64,000 bases of DNA from Paenarthrobacter histidinolovorans (lineage in GTDB: Bacteria > Actinomycetota > Actinomycetes > Actinomycetales > Micrococcaceae): contig NZ_BMPM01000001.1 of assembly GCF_014647595.1 (NCBI RefSeq), forward strand, positions 930,001 through 994,000, read 5' to 3'. Positions 1 through 9,136 of the stretch are shown one piece after another. Position 1 is the first letter of the stretch. Each line of letters begins with the position of its first letter. Under the pieces are notes generated by a model. It had not been told where the DNA came from and searched no databases. It saw nothing but the letters and a program-made list of their open reading frames with translations. Both the position numbers and the translations under genes were made by a program.

Positions 1-92
1 ATCACGTGGTTCTCGGGCGCCTCCGCACCCCAGCTGCGCAGCAGCGGAACCGTGATGAGCCGGGTGGTGAGGCCCGTTATGCGGGCGGCCAT
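1..92 (-). CDS. Enolase-superfamily sugar-acid dehydratase, N-terminal fragment
   Basis: Only the first 30 codons are inside the window; the gene runs off the left edge. The ATG at 92-90 overlaps the stop of the upstream KdgD-like gene in a TGATG junction, so the two are translationally coupled. The visible start MAARITGLTTRLITVPLLRS resembles the N-terminal capping domain of mandelate racemase/muconate lactonizing enzymes, where a beta strand with a (T/V)PL(R) motif opens the protein. Next to a KdgD-type enzyme and an NAD-dependent dehydrogenase, an aldarate (glucarate/galactarate-type) dehydratase is the expected activity. That is inferred from context; the catalytic residues lie outside the window. 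Confidence 0.55.
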   Translation of the reverse strand, partial: MAARITGLTTRLITVPLLRSWGAEAPENHV

Positions 93-997
93 CAGCTGCC
101 GGCCAGCTCGTGGCCCTTGGCCAGGATGGCCTTGAGTTCCAGGAGCTGCTCCTCGCTGGGGTCAACCAACGGCGGACGGACCGGGCCAACGGGCAATCCC
201 GCGAGCCGCAGGCCGGCCTTGATGAGGGAGACGCCAAAACCGGGGGTCTGGTCGCGAAGGCGGACCAGCGGCCCATAGAAACCTTCAAGCAGCGCGTGAC
301 GGCGCTCTTCGTCACCGGAGATGTAGGCGTCATAGTAAGCCTTGGCGATTTCAGGAGCCATGGCGAACGCTGCCGAAGAGTACAGCGGGATCCCCAGGCC
401 GCGGTAGGCGCCCTGGGTCAGTTCCGCCGTGAGTAGTCCGTTGAAGAGCGCGAAGTCCTTGCGCCCGCTCGCATTGATGGCCGACACGATTTCCTGGGCC
501 AGCCCTACGTCCCCGATTCCGTCCTTGAAGCCAACAACCTTCGGATTGGCGGTGAGGCGGGTGATGGCTTCTGCCGTGAACTTCGCCGTACCGCGGTGGT
601 AGACGATCACGGGCAGGCTGCTGGCCGCAGCGATGGCCTCAACGTAGGCCACCACGCCGTCGGTGGGACCGGTCACCAGGTAGGGCGGGAGGACCAGGAG
701 GGCGTCCGCACCGGCTTCCTCAGCAACTTTGGCAGCGGCAATGGCGTGGCCCAGTGGACCGCCGGCACCTGAGACCACCGGAACGGCCCCGGCAACGGCC
801 TCGACGGCGGCAGTCACCACGGTGCGGATCTCATCGATGGACAGGGCATGGAACTCACCGGTGCCGCACGCCGGGAAGACGCCGCCCGGTCCGAACGGCA
901 GCCGCGAGGTGATGTGCTCCTTCAGCAGGGCTATGTCCACGGAGCCGTCTTCAGCGAAAGGTGTGACGGGGAAGAACAGTACGCCGTCGAAATTCAT
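92..997 (-). CDS. kdgD: 5-dehydro-4-deoxyglucarate dehydratase (KdgD-type)
   Basis: This 301-residue TIM-barrel protein belongs to the dihydrodipicolinate synthase/N-acetylneuraminate lyase superfamily. It has the Schiff-base lysine in VVGFKDG (Lys158), the tyrosine in VIVYHRG (Tyr133) and an N-terminal CGTGEF signature (44-49) typical of KdgD rather than DapA. KdgD dehydrates and decarboxylates 5-keto-4-deoxyglucarate to 2-oxoglutarate semialdehyde. Its ATG overlaps the stop of the preceding dehydrogenase (ATGA), and its own stop overlaps the start of an enolase-superfamily gene, so the three form one operon for oxidative uronate/aldarate breakdown. The family is clear; substrate stereochemistry is inferred. 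Confidence 0.85.
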   Translation of the reverse strand: MNFDGVLFFPVTPFAEDGSVDIALLKEHITSRLPFGPGGVFPACGTGEFHALSIDEIRTVVTAAVEAVAGAVPVVSGAGGPLGHAIAAAKVAEEAGADALLVLPPYLVTGPTDGVVAYVEAIAAASSLPVIVYHRGTAKFTAEAITRLTANPKVVGFKDGIGDVGLAQEIVSAINASGRKDFALFNGLLTAELTQGAYRGLGIPLYSSAAFAMAPEIAKAYYDAYISGDEERRHALLEGFYGPLVRLRDQTPGFGVSLIKAGLRLAGLPVGPVRPPLVDPSEEQLLELKAILAKGHELAGS

Positions 998-1989
998 GGT
1001 GTCTCCTTGGTTGCTCCCGCCGGAACCAAGCCGGCGGGGATCTCGTCATTGAGTGGTGCTCGGTTTGCGGCAGTGTCGGGACCCGCATAGGGCGGGGTGA
1101 GTTCGGTGCGCCACGTGCGTTTTGGTTCCCAGCCCAGGAGCCCTCGGGCCTTGTCGACGGAAAACGCCGGGCTTGTTCCGGTCAAGTGTTCGGTCAAAGG
1201 GCCGCTGCCGGGCAGGAACCGCGGGAACAGCCCGGCCAGCGGCGCCGTGGCCAGGGCATCGTTCGCACCCACGAAGAACACCTCGCCGTTGGGAATCGTG
1301 TCCATCTTGTCCAGGAGGACATCCAGGAAGTCAGCCACGTCCCGGGCATCGACGTAGTTGAACAGGGCCGGAGCGGACAGCGCGGGATCATCCAGGCGTT
1401 CACGGACCGTGTGGCCTTGCTGCGTGAGCGCTCCTTCCCACTCCTCCGGCGAGATCACGAAGCACGGCCGGAATGCCGCGTACCGGATCTTGTCTCCCTG
1501 CGCCGCTGCGAACATCTGTACCGTTTGCTCGGCGATCAGCTTGGAAAGGGCATAGGCATTCCACGGTTTGGGCGGCGTCCGCTCGTCCAGCGGGAACGAC
1601 GGCGGAAGCCACCCGGCCGGGGAACCATAGCCCAGGGCCGTCGGGCTGCTTGCCGTCACGATCTTGGGGACACCTGCGTCCGTGGCCGCGCTGACCACCG
1701 CGTAGGCGAGCCGCGTGTTGGTGCTGAAAATGACGTCCTCAGGTGCGCTGAAAGGCACGGCAATAGCGGCGAGGTGGATGACGGCGTCGGGCGCTGTTTC
1801 GCGGATGAGCCGCTCCGCTTCCCCCCGTGCCAGAAGGTCTGCGGTGTACTGCTCGGCTCCGGCCGGCAGCTGTTCGGCCGGGATGGCGTCCCTGTCAACG
1901 GAAATCACCGTGTGGCCGGCTCCGGCCAGGCCGGAGACAACGCTGCGGCCGAGCCTGCCGGAACCACCGGTGACGAAAATCCTGCTCAT
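994..1989 (-). CDS. NAD-dependent epimerase/dehydratase family protein, possible uronate dehydrogenase
   Basis: A 331-residue extended short-chain dehydrogenase. The Rossmann motif GGSGRLG sits at 8-14 with an acidic residue near 32 for NAD binding, and the YxxxK pair is in NAYALSK (Tyr146, Lys150). It lies between a Gfo/Idh/MocA oxidoreductase and kdgD and shares an ATGA overlap with kdgD. In oxidative hexuronate pathways the first step, uronate to aldarate lactone, is done by an SDR-type uronate dehydrogenase, and that role fits here. It is longer than the roughly 270-residue characterised enzymes, so another sugar oxidoreductase or epimerase is possible. Confidence 0.7.
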   Translation of the reverse strand: MSRIFVTGGSGRLGRSVVSGLAGAGHTVISVDRDAIPAEQLPAGAEQYTADLLARGEAERLIRETAPDAVIHLAAIAVPFSAPEDVIFSTNTRLAYAVVSAATDAGVPKIVTASSPTALGYGSPAGWLPPSFPLDERTPPKPWNAYALSKLIAEQTVQMFAAAQGDKIRYAAFRPCFVISPEEWEGALTQQGHTVRERLDDPALSAPALFNYVDARDVADFLDVLLDKMDTIPNGEVFFVGANDALATAPLAGLFPRFLPGSGPLTEHLTGTSPAFSVDKARGLLGWEPKRTWRTELTPPYAGPDTAANRAPLNDEIPAGLVPAGATKETP

Positions 1990-2019
1990 GATCTGTTCCT
2001 TGCGTGGGTAGTGAACCGG

Positions 2020-3432
2020 TCAGGCCTGGCTGCGGCTGAGATCAGCCCCGAGACCAAGTTCGCTGATACGGACAGGGAGGTCTGTGTCCAGGGACTGGTT
2101 GCCGGCAATGCCCACCGACACTGAACGGAGTCCGTCGATGTAACCGGACGGGCGGCCCAAGGGATCGACGCCGGGACCATTGAAGAGATCCGAGAGCAGC
2201 AGGTTGTCGCCGCCACCATGGCCACCTTCGCCGTTGATGATCGGCACCTCGTAGGCAGCTTCCCAGTGGCGCTGGACCACCAGGCGTTCGCCGTTGCGGC
2301 GGACAGCATCGTCCTCTTCGATGGGGGTAGCGCTCGGGTCCACCACGGTCTTCTTGTCGGTGCTGGATTCGACGGCGGCGCGTTCCACCACCTCGAGTTC
2401 CGCCCGGCCCTCGCTGCCGTTGACGGTGACGCGGTAGCCTTCCCACGGGCTGTGGGCGTTCAGGGAGTAGCTGAGTGTGGGACCGCCTTGGTAGTCCACC
2501 ACCAGTGCGAGGTTGTCTTCGATGGTGATGCCCTCGGTGAAGACGTCCTGGTCGCGGAGGTAGCCGTCAAACTTTTCGTTGTCGTAGTAGAGGGCCTTCA
2601 GGCGTTCGTTCTCGCGCATGTCCAGCCGGAACGGGTCGTGCTCGAGGCCGTCAACCGTGCCGCGCTCCGGACGGGCACCCAAGCCACGCTCGGCGGCATT
2701 CTTGTCACCGTAGAACCGCAGACCGCCGGAGGCGAACACACGCTCGGGAACGTCGTTGATCCACCAGTTGACGAGGTCGAAGTGGTGCGAGGCCTTGTGG
2801 ATCAACAGGCCACCGGAGTTCTTCTTTTCACGGTGCCAGCGGCGGAAGTAGTCAGCACCGTGCACGGTGTCCAGCACCCAGCTGAAGTCGATGGACGTCA
2901 CCTTGCCGATCACGCCGTTCTGGATAACTTCCTTGAGGGCGCTGTTGCGGGGCGAGTAGCGGTAGTTGAACGTGACAACCACGTTGCGGCCGGTCTTGGC
3001 GACCGCCTCGGTGATGCGGCGGCAGCCCTCGACGTCGATGGTCAGCGGCTTTTCAACCACGACGTCGGCGCCGGCCTCAAGTGCCTCCACGATGTAGTCC
3101 GCGTGGGTGTAGTCGGGGGTGGTGACGATGACGCGCTCAATGCCGTTGGACTGGATGAAACCGGTCAATTCGCCTGGCTCGAATGACGCCACCGGCACTG
3201 TTCCACCGAGTTCCTTGATGAGCTCCCGATAGAAGTCCACCCGGCCCTGGTTGACGTCAGACAAGGCAATGAGTTCGGCGACATCCGCGTGCTGTCCGTA
3301 GATGGCCCGGATGTACATTTCCGAGCGGCCGCCTGTTCCGATCAGGGCGATCCTGGTCCGTGGGCGGCTTTCTGTCCGGCTCGCCGTTTCTGCTGCTGGG
3401 GTCCGGGTCTCGGCTGAGTCGACGTTGACCAT
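2020..3432 (-). CDS. Gfo/Idh/MocA family sugar oxidoreductase
   Basis: A 470-residue protein. After a disordered Thr/Ala/Glu-rich leader of about 25 residues comes a Rossmann fold opening RIALIGTGGRSEMY, then the family EKP motif (VVEKPLTID) whose lysine takes part in catalysis, and an alpha/beta C-terminal domain. These enzymes oxidise or reduce sugars, inositols or sugar acids with NAD(P). It is the first gene of the minus-strand sugar-acid operon and is divergent from a LacI regulator with a palindromic operator in the intergenic spacer, so it is probably repressed by that regulator. The substrate cannot be read from sequence. Confidence 0.8.
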   Translation of the reverse strand: MVNVDSAETRTPAAETASRTESRPRTRIALIGTGGRSEMYIRAIYGQHADVAELIALSDVNQGRVDFYRELIKELGGTVPVASFEPGELTGFIQSNGIERVIVTTPDYTHADYIVEALEAGADVVVEKPLTIDVEGCRRITEAVAKTGRNVVVTFNYRYSPRNSALKEVIQNGVIGKVTSIDFSWVLDTVHGADYFRRWHREKKNSGGLLIHKASHHFDLVNWWINDVPERVFASGGLRFYGDKNAAERGLGARPERGTVDGLEHDPFRLDMRENERLKALYYDNEKFDGYLRDQDVFTEGITIEDNLALVVDYQGGPTLSYSLNAHSPWEGYRVTVNGSEGRAELEVVERAAVESSTDKKTVVDPSATPIEEDDAVRRNGERLVVQRHWEAAYEVPIINGEGGHGGGDNLLLSDLFNGPGVDPLGRPSGYIDGLRSVSVGIAGNQSLDTDLPVRISELGLGADLSRSQA

Positions 3433-3499
3433 GTGAATGCCCCTTTCAAAAGGCAGGAGTGAACCGTTTGACGGCCCGGGTTCGTGTGGAAGAATAAGT

Positions 3500-3515
3500 G
3501 AGAAAGCGTTTTCTC
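3500..3515. promoter_or_regulatory. LacI-family operator palindrome
   Basis: GAGAAAGCGTTTTCTC is a 16-bp inverted repeat (arms GAGAAA/TTTCTC) around a near-central CG, the usual shape of LacI-family operators. It lies in the spacer between the minus-strand Gfo/Idh gene and the plus-strand lacI-type gene, placed to control both. Confidence 0.7.
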
Positions 3516-3612
3516 GGAGGGATATAAGCTTTCTATCAAGACTCTGGTGGTCACGTCAACCACTGCTCCAACGACGGAGCACACGGGAGACAGGCAAAAG
3601 GGAAGGGGCTAC

Positions 3613-4641
3613 ATGGCACGCAGGAACACCAACAGGCGCGTTGGGATTGCCGACGTCGCGGAGAAGGCAGGCGTTTCGCACGCCACGGTTTCACGCGTCA
3701 TGAACGGTAACGCCGCGGTTGATCCCGGCATCGCCGCGCGGGTCCGGGCAGCTGCGGCCGAGCTCAAGTATCAACCCAACCCCGTGGGCCGAAGCCTGGC
3801 ACTCGGGAAAACCGACACCATCGGCATAGTGGTCCCGGACCTGGCAAACCCGACCTTCCAGGCGATTCTGCGCGGGCTCAGCATCGCAGCAGCCCAGGAT
3901 GGGTACCGCGTCCTCATTGCCGACTCTTCGGAAGTCACCAGCGAAGAAGCGATCCTGGCCGGGGAAGCCCGCCGCCGCTGTGACGGCGTCGTCCTGTGCG
4001 CGCCCCGCATGGGCGACGCCGAACTTGAGGAGCTGGCACCGACCCTGCACCCGCTGGTGCTCATCAACCGCACCACCATTGCCACCAACACTCCGAGCCT
4101 GAGCGTGGACTATGGCCAGGGCATCCAGGAACTGGCGCAGCACCTGGTATCCCTGGGTCACCGCCGCCTCGTGTTCCTGTCAGGACCCGAGCACAGCGCC
4201 TCAAACCGGCAGCGCCTGGTGGGTTTGGACCAGTTCCGGAAGGAACACCCTGAGATCGAACTACAGATGCTCCATGGCGGATCCAACTTCGACTCGGGTC
4301 ACGAATCCACGGACGCCATCATCGCCAGCGGCGCCACAGGGATCCTGGCCTTCAACGACCTCGTTGCCATGGGCCTGCTCAGCGGTCTGCACGAGCGCGG
4401 AATCCGCGTCCCCGAGGACATTTCAGTCACTGGCTTCGATGACATTCCGTTCGCCAAATACACCACACCCCCGCTCACCACTGCGGCCGTGCCCATCAAT
4501 GAGCTCGGAAGCCTGGCCTGGCGCAGGATGCGGGAACAGATCCAGCAGGCCGGCGATGCCCCCGTCCAGGCGCAGGACGAATTCCCGCCGAGGGTCGAGA
4601 TCCGAAAGAGCACCGCAGCCCCGGCCCTTAAGCACGCCTAG
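3613..4641 (+). CDS. LacI family transcriptional regulator of the sugar-acid operon
   Basis: A 342-residue regulator. The N-terminal LacI helix-turn-helix (VGIADVAEKAGVSHATVSRV) is followed by a periplasmic-binding-protein-like sensor domain with the usual D-I-(V)PF/ITGFDDIPFAKY signatures. I chose the ATG at 3613 because GGAAGGGG lies just upstream at 3601-3608; an in-frame GTG at 3547 would add 22 non-conserved residues and would run closer to the operator. It is divergent from the sugar-acid catabolic genes, so it is probably their repressor, released by a pathway sugar or sugar acid. Confidence 0.85.
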   Translation: MARRNTNRRVGIADVAEKAGVSHATVSRVMNGNAAVDPGIAARVRAAAAELKYQPNPVGRSLALGKTDTIGIVVPDLANPTFQAILRGLSIAAAQDGYRVLIADSSEVTSEEAILAGEARRRCDGVVLCAPRMGDAELEELAPTLHPLVLINRTTIATNTPSLSVDYGQGIQELAQHLVSLGHRRLVFLSGPEHSASNRQRLVGLDQFRKEHPEIELQMLHGGSNFDSGHESTDAIIASGATGILAFNDLVAMGLLSGLHERGIRVPEDISVTGFDDIPFAKYTTPPLTTAAVPINELGSLAWRRMREQIQQAGDAPVQAQDEFPPRVEIRKSTAAPALKHA

Positions 4642-4643
4642 GT

Positions 4644-4708
4644 GCAACGCGGGGTCACTTAAGTCCCATGTAGAGGGTTTTCATGGGCCCCAAGTGACCC
4701 CGCGTTGC
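4644..4708. repeat. Long intergenic hairpin between convergent genes
   Basis: Arms of 27 nt at 4644-4670 and 4682-4708 are inverted copies (GCAACGCGGGGTCACTT pairs perfectly, then four mismatched bases, then CCCATG pairs). The 11-nt loop is TAGAGGGTTTT. It fills the gap between the stop of the LacI gene and the stop of the GntR gene, so it may act as a bidirectional terminator. The arm is far longer than a usual terminator stem and there is no clean T run, so it may instead be a dispersed palindromic repeat. Confidence 0.6.
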
Positions 4709-4709
4709 C

Positions 4710-5408
4710 TTAATCACGCGCGGGGTTCGAACCCACTCCGGCTTCCTTGTAGAAGCCCTGGATATGGGCCGCCACCAGCGCGGCCGCCGTGCCGCCGTCG
4801 TTGTTGTTCACCGCGGCGAGGATGGCCCGGTGTTCCGCCCGGAGCCTGACGCACGTCGCGCTCCAGTCGGGCAGGTTCTCCGTCAATTCACCCGCATAGT
4901 TTTCGATCGCACCCCGCAGCGACGCCATCATCGCACTGACGACGGCGTTTCCCGCCGCCTCGGCGAGGGCAACATGGAAACGGGCGTCCAGCGCCAGGAA
5001 GGCATCGATATCCTGCTCCGAATCCATCCGGTCCAGCAGATCCGCGGCCTCCCCAAGCGCCGGAACACCCGCTGTGGCGCGCTCTGCCGCCCAGGATTCC
5101 AGGAGGACCCGCGTCTCCACGATGTCGGCCACGGGAAGATGCCGTGTGGCGACATGGAGCCGAAGGGTGGACCCCAACGCCGAGCCCGGCTCGGCGATGA
5201 CCACGGTTCCGGCATCCTTTCCCGAACCAACGCCGGCGCGGACCACACCCATCGCTTCAAGAATCCTGACCGCTTCCCGAACAGAGGTCCGGGATACCTG
5301 CAGCTGCTCCGCCATGGTCCTCTCACCGGGCAGGCGCCCTCCGAGCGTGAGGTCGCCGTCGGAGAGCTGCTTCTCGATCCATTGCAGGACAAGTTCGTGG
5401 GTACGCAT
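4710..5408 (-). CDS. GntR/FadR-family (FCD) regulator, probable LldR-type lactate regulator
   Basis: A 232-residue regulator. The winged helix-turn-helix is at about 20-75 (RLPGERTMAEQLQVSRTSVREAVRILE). The C-terminal FCD domain carries the Asp/His metal and effector set in LDARFHVAL, GN, EHRAI and AHIQGF. It is divergent from the L-lactate dehydrogenase gene across a 78-bp spacer holding two TGTGGT-N3-ACCACA palindromes, the operator type bound by FadR-subfamily regulators. Control of lldD by L-lactate is therefore the likely role. Confidence in the family is high and in the effector moderate. Confidence 0.85.
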   Translation of the reverse strand: MRTHELVLQWIEKQLSDGDLTLGGRLPGERTMAEQLQVSRTSVREAVRILEAMGVVRAGVGSGKDAGTVVIAEPGSALGSTLRLHVATRHLPVADIVETRVLLESWAAERATAGVPALGEAADLLDRMDSEQDIDAFLALDARFHVALAEAAGNAVVSAMMASLRGAIENYAGELTENLPDWSATCVRLRAEHRAILAAVNNNDGGTAAALVAAHIQGFYKEAGVGSNPARD

Positions 5409-5424
5409 AACGGAATACTAGTTG

Positions 5425-5441
5425 ATGTGGTCCAACCACAT
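5425..5441. promoter_or_regulatory. FadR/LldR-type operator 1
   Basis: ATGTGGTCCAACCACAT has perfect 7-bp arms around a CCA centre. It lies just upstream of the GntR gene start, where a bound dimer would cover that gene's own promoter, which suggests autoregulation. Confidence 0.75.
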
Positions 5442-5450
5442 GGATTACAG

Positions 5451-5465
5451 TGTGGTTAGACCACA
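5451..5465. promoter_or_regulatory. FadR/LldR-type operator 2
   Basis: TGTGGTTAGACCACA has perfect 6-bp arms around TAG. Its centre is 25 bp from operator 1 and 29 bp before the lldD start codon. Two matched sites about 2.5 helical turns apart suggest cooperative or looped binding that shuts both divergent promoters. Confidence 0.75.
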
Positions 5466-5486
5466 CCGAATTCAAGGGAGAACCGC

Positions 5487-6818
5487 ATGACCGACACCCT
5501 CGATCCCAAAATCACGGCCGCGCCCGCCAATGCCGGCAGCGACGAAAACGTGAGCCGCCCGCCCCAGCCGCGTCCCGCCGTCGTGCAGCCCCCGGCACTG
5601 AAGCGCCGCGTCCCCAAAGTCTCGGACCTTGCGCCGTTGATGCAGTTCAAGAAACCCGAATTCAGCAAGACCGCGCGCCTCAAGCGCGCCAGCACCATCT
5701 GGGAGTTGCGGGACATCGCCAAGCGCCGCACCCCGAAGGCGCCGTTTGATTACACCGATGGTGCAGCCGAAGAAGAAATCACGCTGCGGCGGGCCCGCCA
5801 GGCATTCCAGGACATCGAGTTCCGCCCGGGCATCCTTCGGGACGTGTCGAGGATCGATCTCCGCACGGAAATCCTCGGCAAGGAATCCCGGCTTCCGTTC
5901 GGCATTGCACCCACTGGCTTCACCCGCATGATGCAGTCCGAAGGCGAGTACGCCGGTTCCCAGGCCGCTGAAGCTGCCGGCATTCCCTACACCCTGTCCA
6001 CCATGGGCACCGCATCCATCGAGGACGTCGCCACGGCTGCCCCGAACGGCCGCAACTGGTTCCAGCTGTACTTGTGGACCGACCGCGACCGCTCGCTCGA
6101 ACTGATCGAACGCGCCGCAAAAGCCGGAAACGACACCCTCATGGTCACCGTGGACACAGCGGTGGCAGGGGCACGTCTCCGCGATGTCCGCAACGGCATG
6201 ACCATCCCGCCGGCACTGACGGTGAAGACGGTCCTGGACGCGTCCTACCGACCGGCCTGGTGGTTCAACTTCCTCACACACGAACCCCTGACGTTCGCAT
6301 CGCTCTCGCGCTACACCGGGACTGTGGCGGATCTGATCAACTCCATGTTCGACCCCACCCTCACCTACGAAGACCTGGACTGGCTGCGCGAAACCTGGAA
6401 GGGCAAGCTGGTGGTCAAGGGTATCCAGACCGTTGAGGACGCCCGGCGCGTTGTTGACCACGGTGCGGACGGCATCATCCTGTCCAACCACGGCGGCCGC
6501 CAGCTGGACCGCGCGCCCATTCCCTTCCACCTGCTCCCGGAAGTCACCTCGGCGCTGAAGGCAGACAACAGCAAGGCCGAGGTCATTTTGGATACGGGCA
6601 TCATGAGCGGTGCCGACATCGTGGCCGCCTTGGCCCTGGGTGCCGACTTCGCACTGATCGGCCGCGCCTACCTTTACGGCCTGATGGCCGGTGGCCGCGA
6701 GGGCGTGGACCGCACCATCCAGATCCTGGAAAAGGATATGACCCGCACCATGGCACTCCTGGGCGTCAGCAAGGTCTCCGACCTCAACCCGGACCACGTG
6801 CGCCTCCTGCAGCGCTGA
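5487..6818 (+). CDS. lldD: FMN-dependent L-lactate dehydrogenase (quinone)
   Basis: A 443-residue alpha-hydroxy-acid dehydrogenase. After a Pro-rich leader of about 60 residues, the FMN TIM barrel shows the family landmarks FGIAPTGF, the substrate-binding region and the active-site histidine in SNHGGRQLD (His335) with the adjacent arginine. It oxidises L-lactate to pyruvate at the membrane and passes electrons to the quinone pool. The start ATG at 5487 has GGGAG just upstream. The divergent FCD regulator and paired operators support lactate rather than another 2-hydroxy acid. A long palindromic repeat follows the stop codon. Confidence 0.88.
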   Translation: MTDTLDPKITAAPANAGSDENVSRPPQPRPAVVQPPALKRRVPKVSDLAPLMQFKKPEFSKTARLKRASTIWELRDIAKRRTPKAPFDYTDGAAEEEITLRRARQAFQDIEFRPGILRDVSRIDLRTEILGKESRLPFGIAPTGFTRMMQSEGEYAGSQAAEAAGIPYTLSTMGTASIEDVATAAPNGRNWFQLYLWTDRDRSLELIERAAKAGNDTLMVTVDTAVAGARLRDVRNGMTIPPALTVKTVLDASYRPAWWFNFLTHEPLTFASLSRYTGTVADLINSMFDPTLTYEDLDWLRETWKGKLVVKGIQTVEDARRVVDHGADGIILSNHGGRQLDRAPIPFHLLPEVTSALKADNSKAEVILDTGIMSGADIVAALALGADFALIGRAYLYGLMAGGREGVDRTIQILEKDMTRTMALLGVSKVSDLNPDHVRLLQR

Positions 6819-6822
6819 GGCC

Positions 6823-6890
6823 ACCCAAGTAAGTAGCAGCAGAGGCCGTTTTGAAAGCTCAGAACGGCCTCTGCTGCTACTCAGTTGGGT
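6823..6890. repeat. Palindromic intergenic repeat, copy A
   Basis: Arms of about 30 nt (6823-6852 and 6861-6890) form an inverted repeat with only a few mismatches. The outer part of the left arm reads ACCCAAGTAAGTAGCAG and the loop region contains AGCTCAGAAC. Both are shared with the repeat at 40373-40461, while the middle of the arm differs. It sits between the convergent lldD and gdhA genes and could end transcription from both sides. Confidence 0.75.
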
Positions 6891-6897
6891 TTGGGCG

Positions 6898-8277
<1,380 letters not shown>

Positions 8278-8412
8278 TCAGTCCCGCCCATGGTTGCACC
8301 CGAGGACATAGGATCTCCATCCGGAGCCAATATGACCCGCCGCATGGAGTTAACACAACTGTAGAAAATCAGCGATAAATCAAGGAAATGGAAGGTTAAA
8401 GCAAACTCACAA

Positions 8413-8428
8413 TGTGACGAGGATCACG
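8413..8428. promoter_or_regulatory. Crp/GlxR-type binding site upstream of gdhA
   Basis: TGTGACGAGGATCACG matches TGTGA-N6-TCACA at nine of ten conserved positions. It lies in the 208-bp spacer between the gdhA start and the end of the ArsR gene. A Crp/GlxR homologue is encoded at 52863-53540 in this window. Confidence 0.55.
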
Positions 8429-8443
8429 TTAGATCGGGGGTTC

Positions 8444-9013
8444 TTAGCGTTTGCGCCCAAACTTGGGAAGATTGGGCAGATTCGGAAGATTGGCCAACAG
8501 ATCGGCAGCCTTCGTGGCCGCCCGGCCCACGGTCCGGCCGATCTGCTGGGGAACAGTATCGTCGGACGCCGGATCGAGCGCGACAGGGGTGCCGCTTGCA
8601 TGGACCTTTGCGGCTTGGTTGATTGCTTCGGGAAGTGTCGGCGCCCCTGTTGGGGTGGCTGCCGGCTCAGCGGAAGGCACGACGGGCGCGGCTGGTGCGA
8701 CGGCGGCGGGAGCCGGCGCAGCGGAAGGCGCGACGGCGGCGGGAGCCGAGGGGCCGACGTCGAACGTCTCCAGCCAGGTGGCGACGCCGGCGAGCGGCTT
8801 TGGATTGAGCGCATAGAAGCGCTTCTGGCCCTGGGCGCGCATGCTGACGAGATCGGCCTCGCGGAGCACCTTCAGATGCTTGGAGATAGTGGGCTGGCTT
8901 GCAGCCAGTTCTTCCACCAGTTCGCCTACAGCCTTATCCCCAGAGCGGAGGGAGACCAGGATGTCGCGCCTGGTTGCCTCAGCTATGACGGCAAATACGT
9001 CGTCAGTCACCAT
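8444..9013 (-). CDS. ArsR-family regulator with Ala/Pro-rich tail
   Basis: A 189-residue protein. Residues 1-80 are an ArsR-type winged helix (EATRRDILVSLRSGDKAVGELVEELAASQPTISKHLKVL). The rest is a long Ala/Pro-rich linker and a basic end with an NLPNLPNLPKFGRKR-like repeat. There is no ArsR metal-binding cysteine motif (ELCVCDL type). On the coding strand a TAGGGT box lies 7 nt before the start codon, so the mRNA may be leaderless. The tail is unusual for the family, which normally ends near 100-120 residues, and suggests a tether or partner-binding region. The target is unknown. Confidence 0.75.
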   Translation of the reverse strand: MVTDDVFAVIAEATRRDILVSLRSGDKAVGELVEELAASQPTISKHLKVLREADLVSMRAQGQKRFYALNPKPLAGVATWLETFDVGPSAPAAVAPSAAPAPAAVAPAAPVVPSAEPAATPTGAPTLPEAINQAAKVHASGTPVALDPASDDTVPQQIGRTVGRAATKAADLLANLPNLPNLPKFGRKR

Positions 9014-9090
9014 GCCTTACACCCTAGCGACATATACGCCGATTGGCATCCCTGTTCCGGGTTGAAGCTTCGCCAGTCGAAGCGCGCGCC

Positions 9091-9136
9091 AGGAACCGCG
9101 TCTCAGTCGAACCAGGAACCACGTCTCAGTCGAACC
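9091..9136. repeat. Tandem 23-bp duplication of the acuC 3' end
   Basis: Two adjacent 23-bp units (9091-9113 and 9114-9136) differ by one base. Each contains the last codons and the stop of acuC; the true stop is at 9126-9128. The sequence immediately beyond has a further decayed fragment (CAGTCGAAG). Confidence 0.8.
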
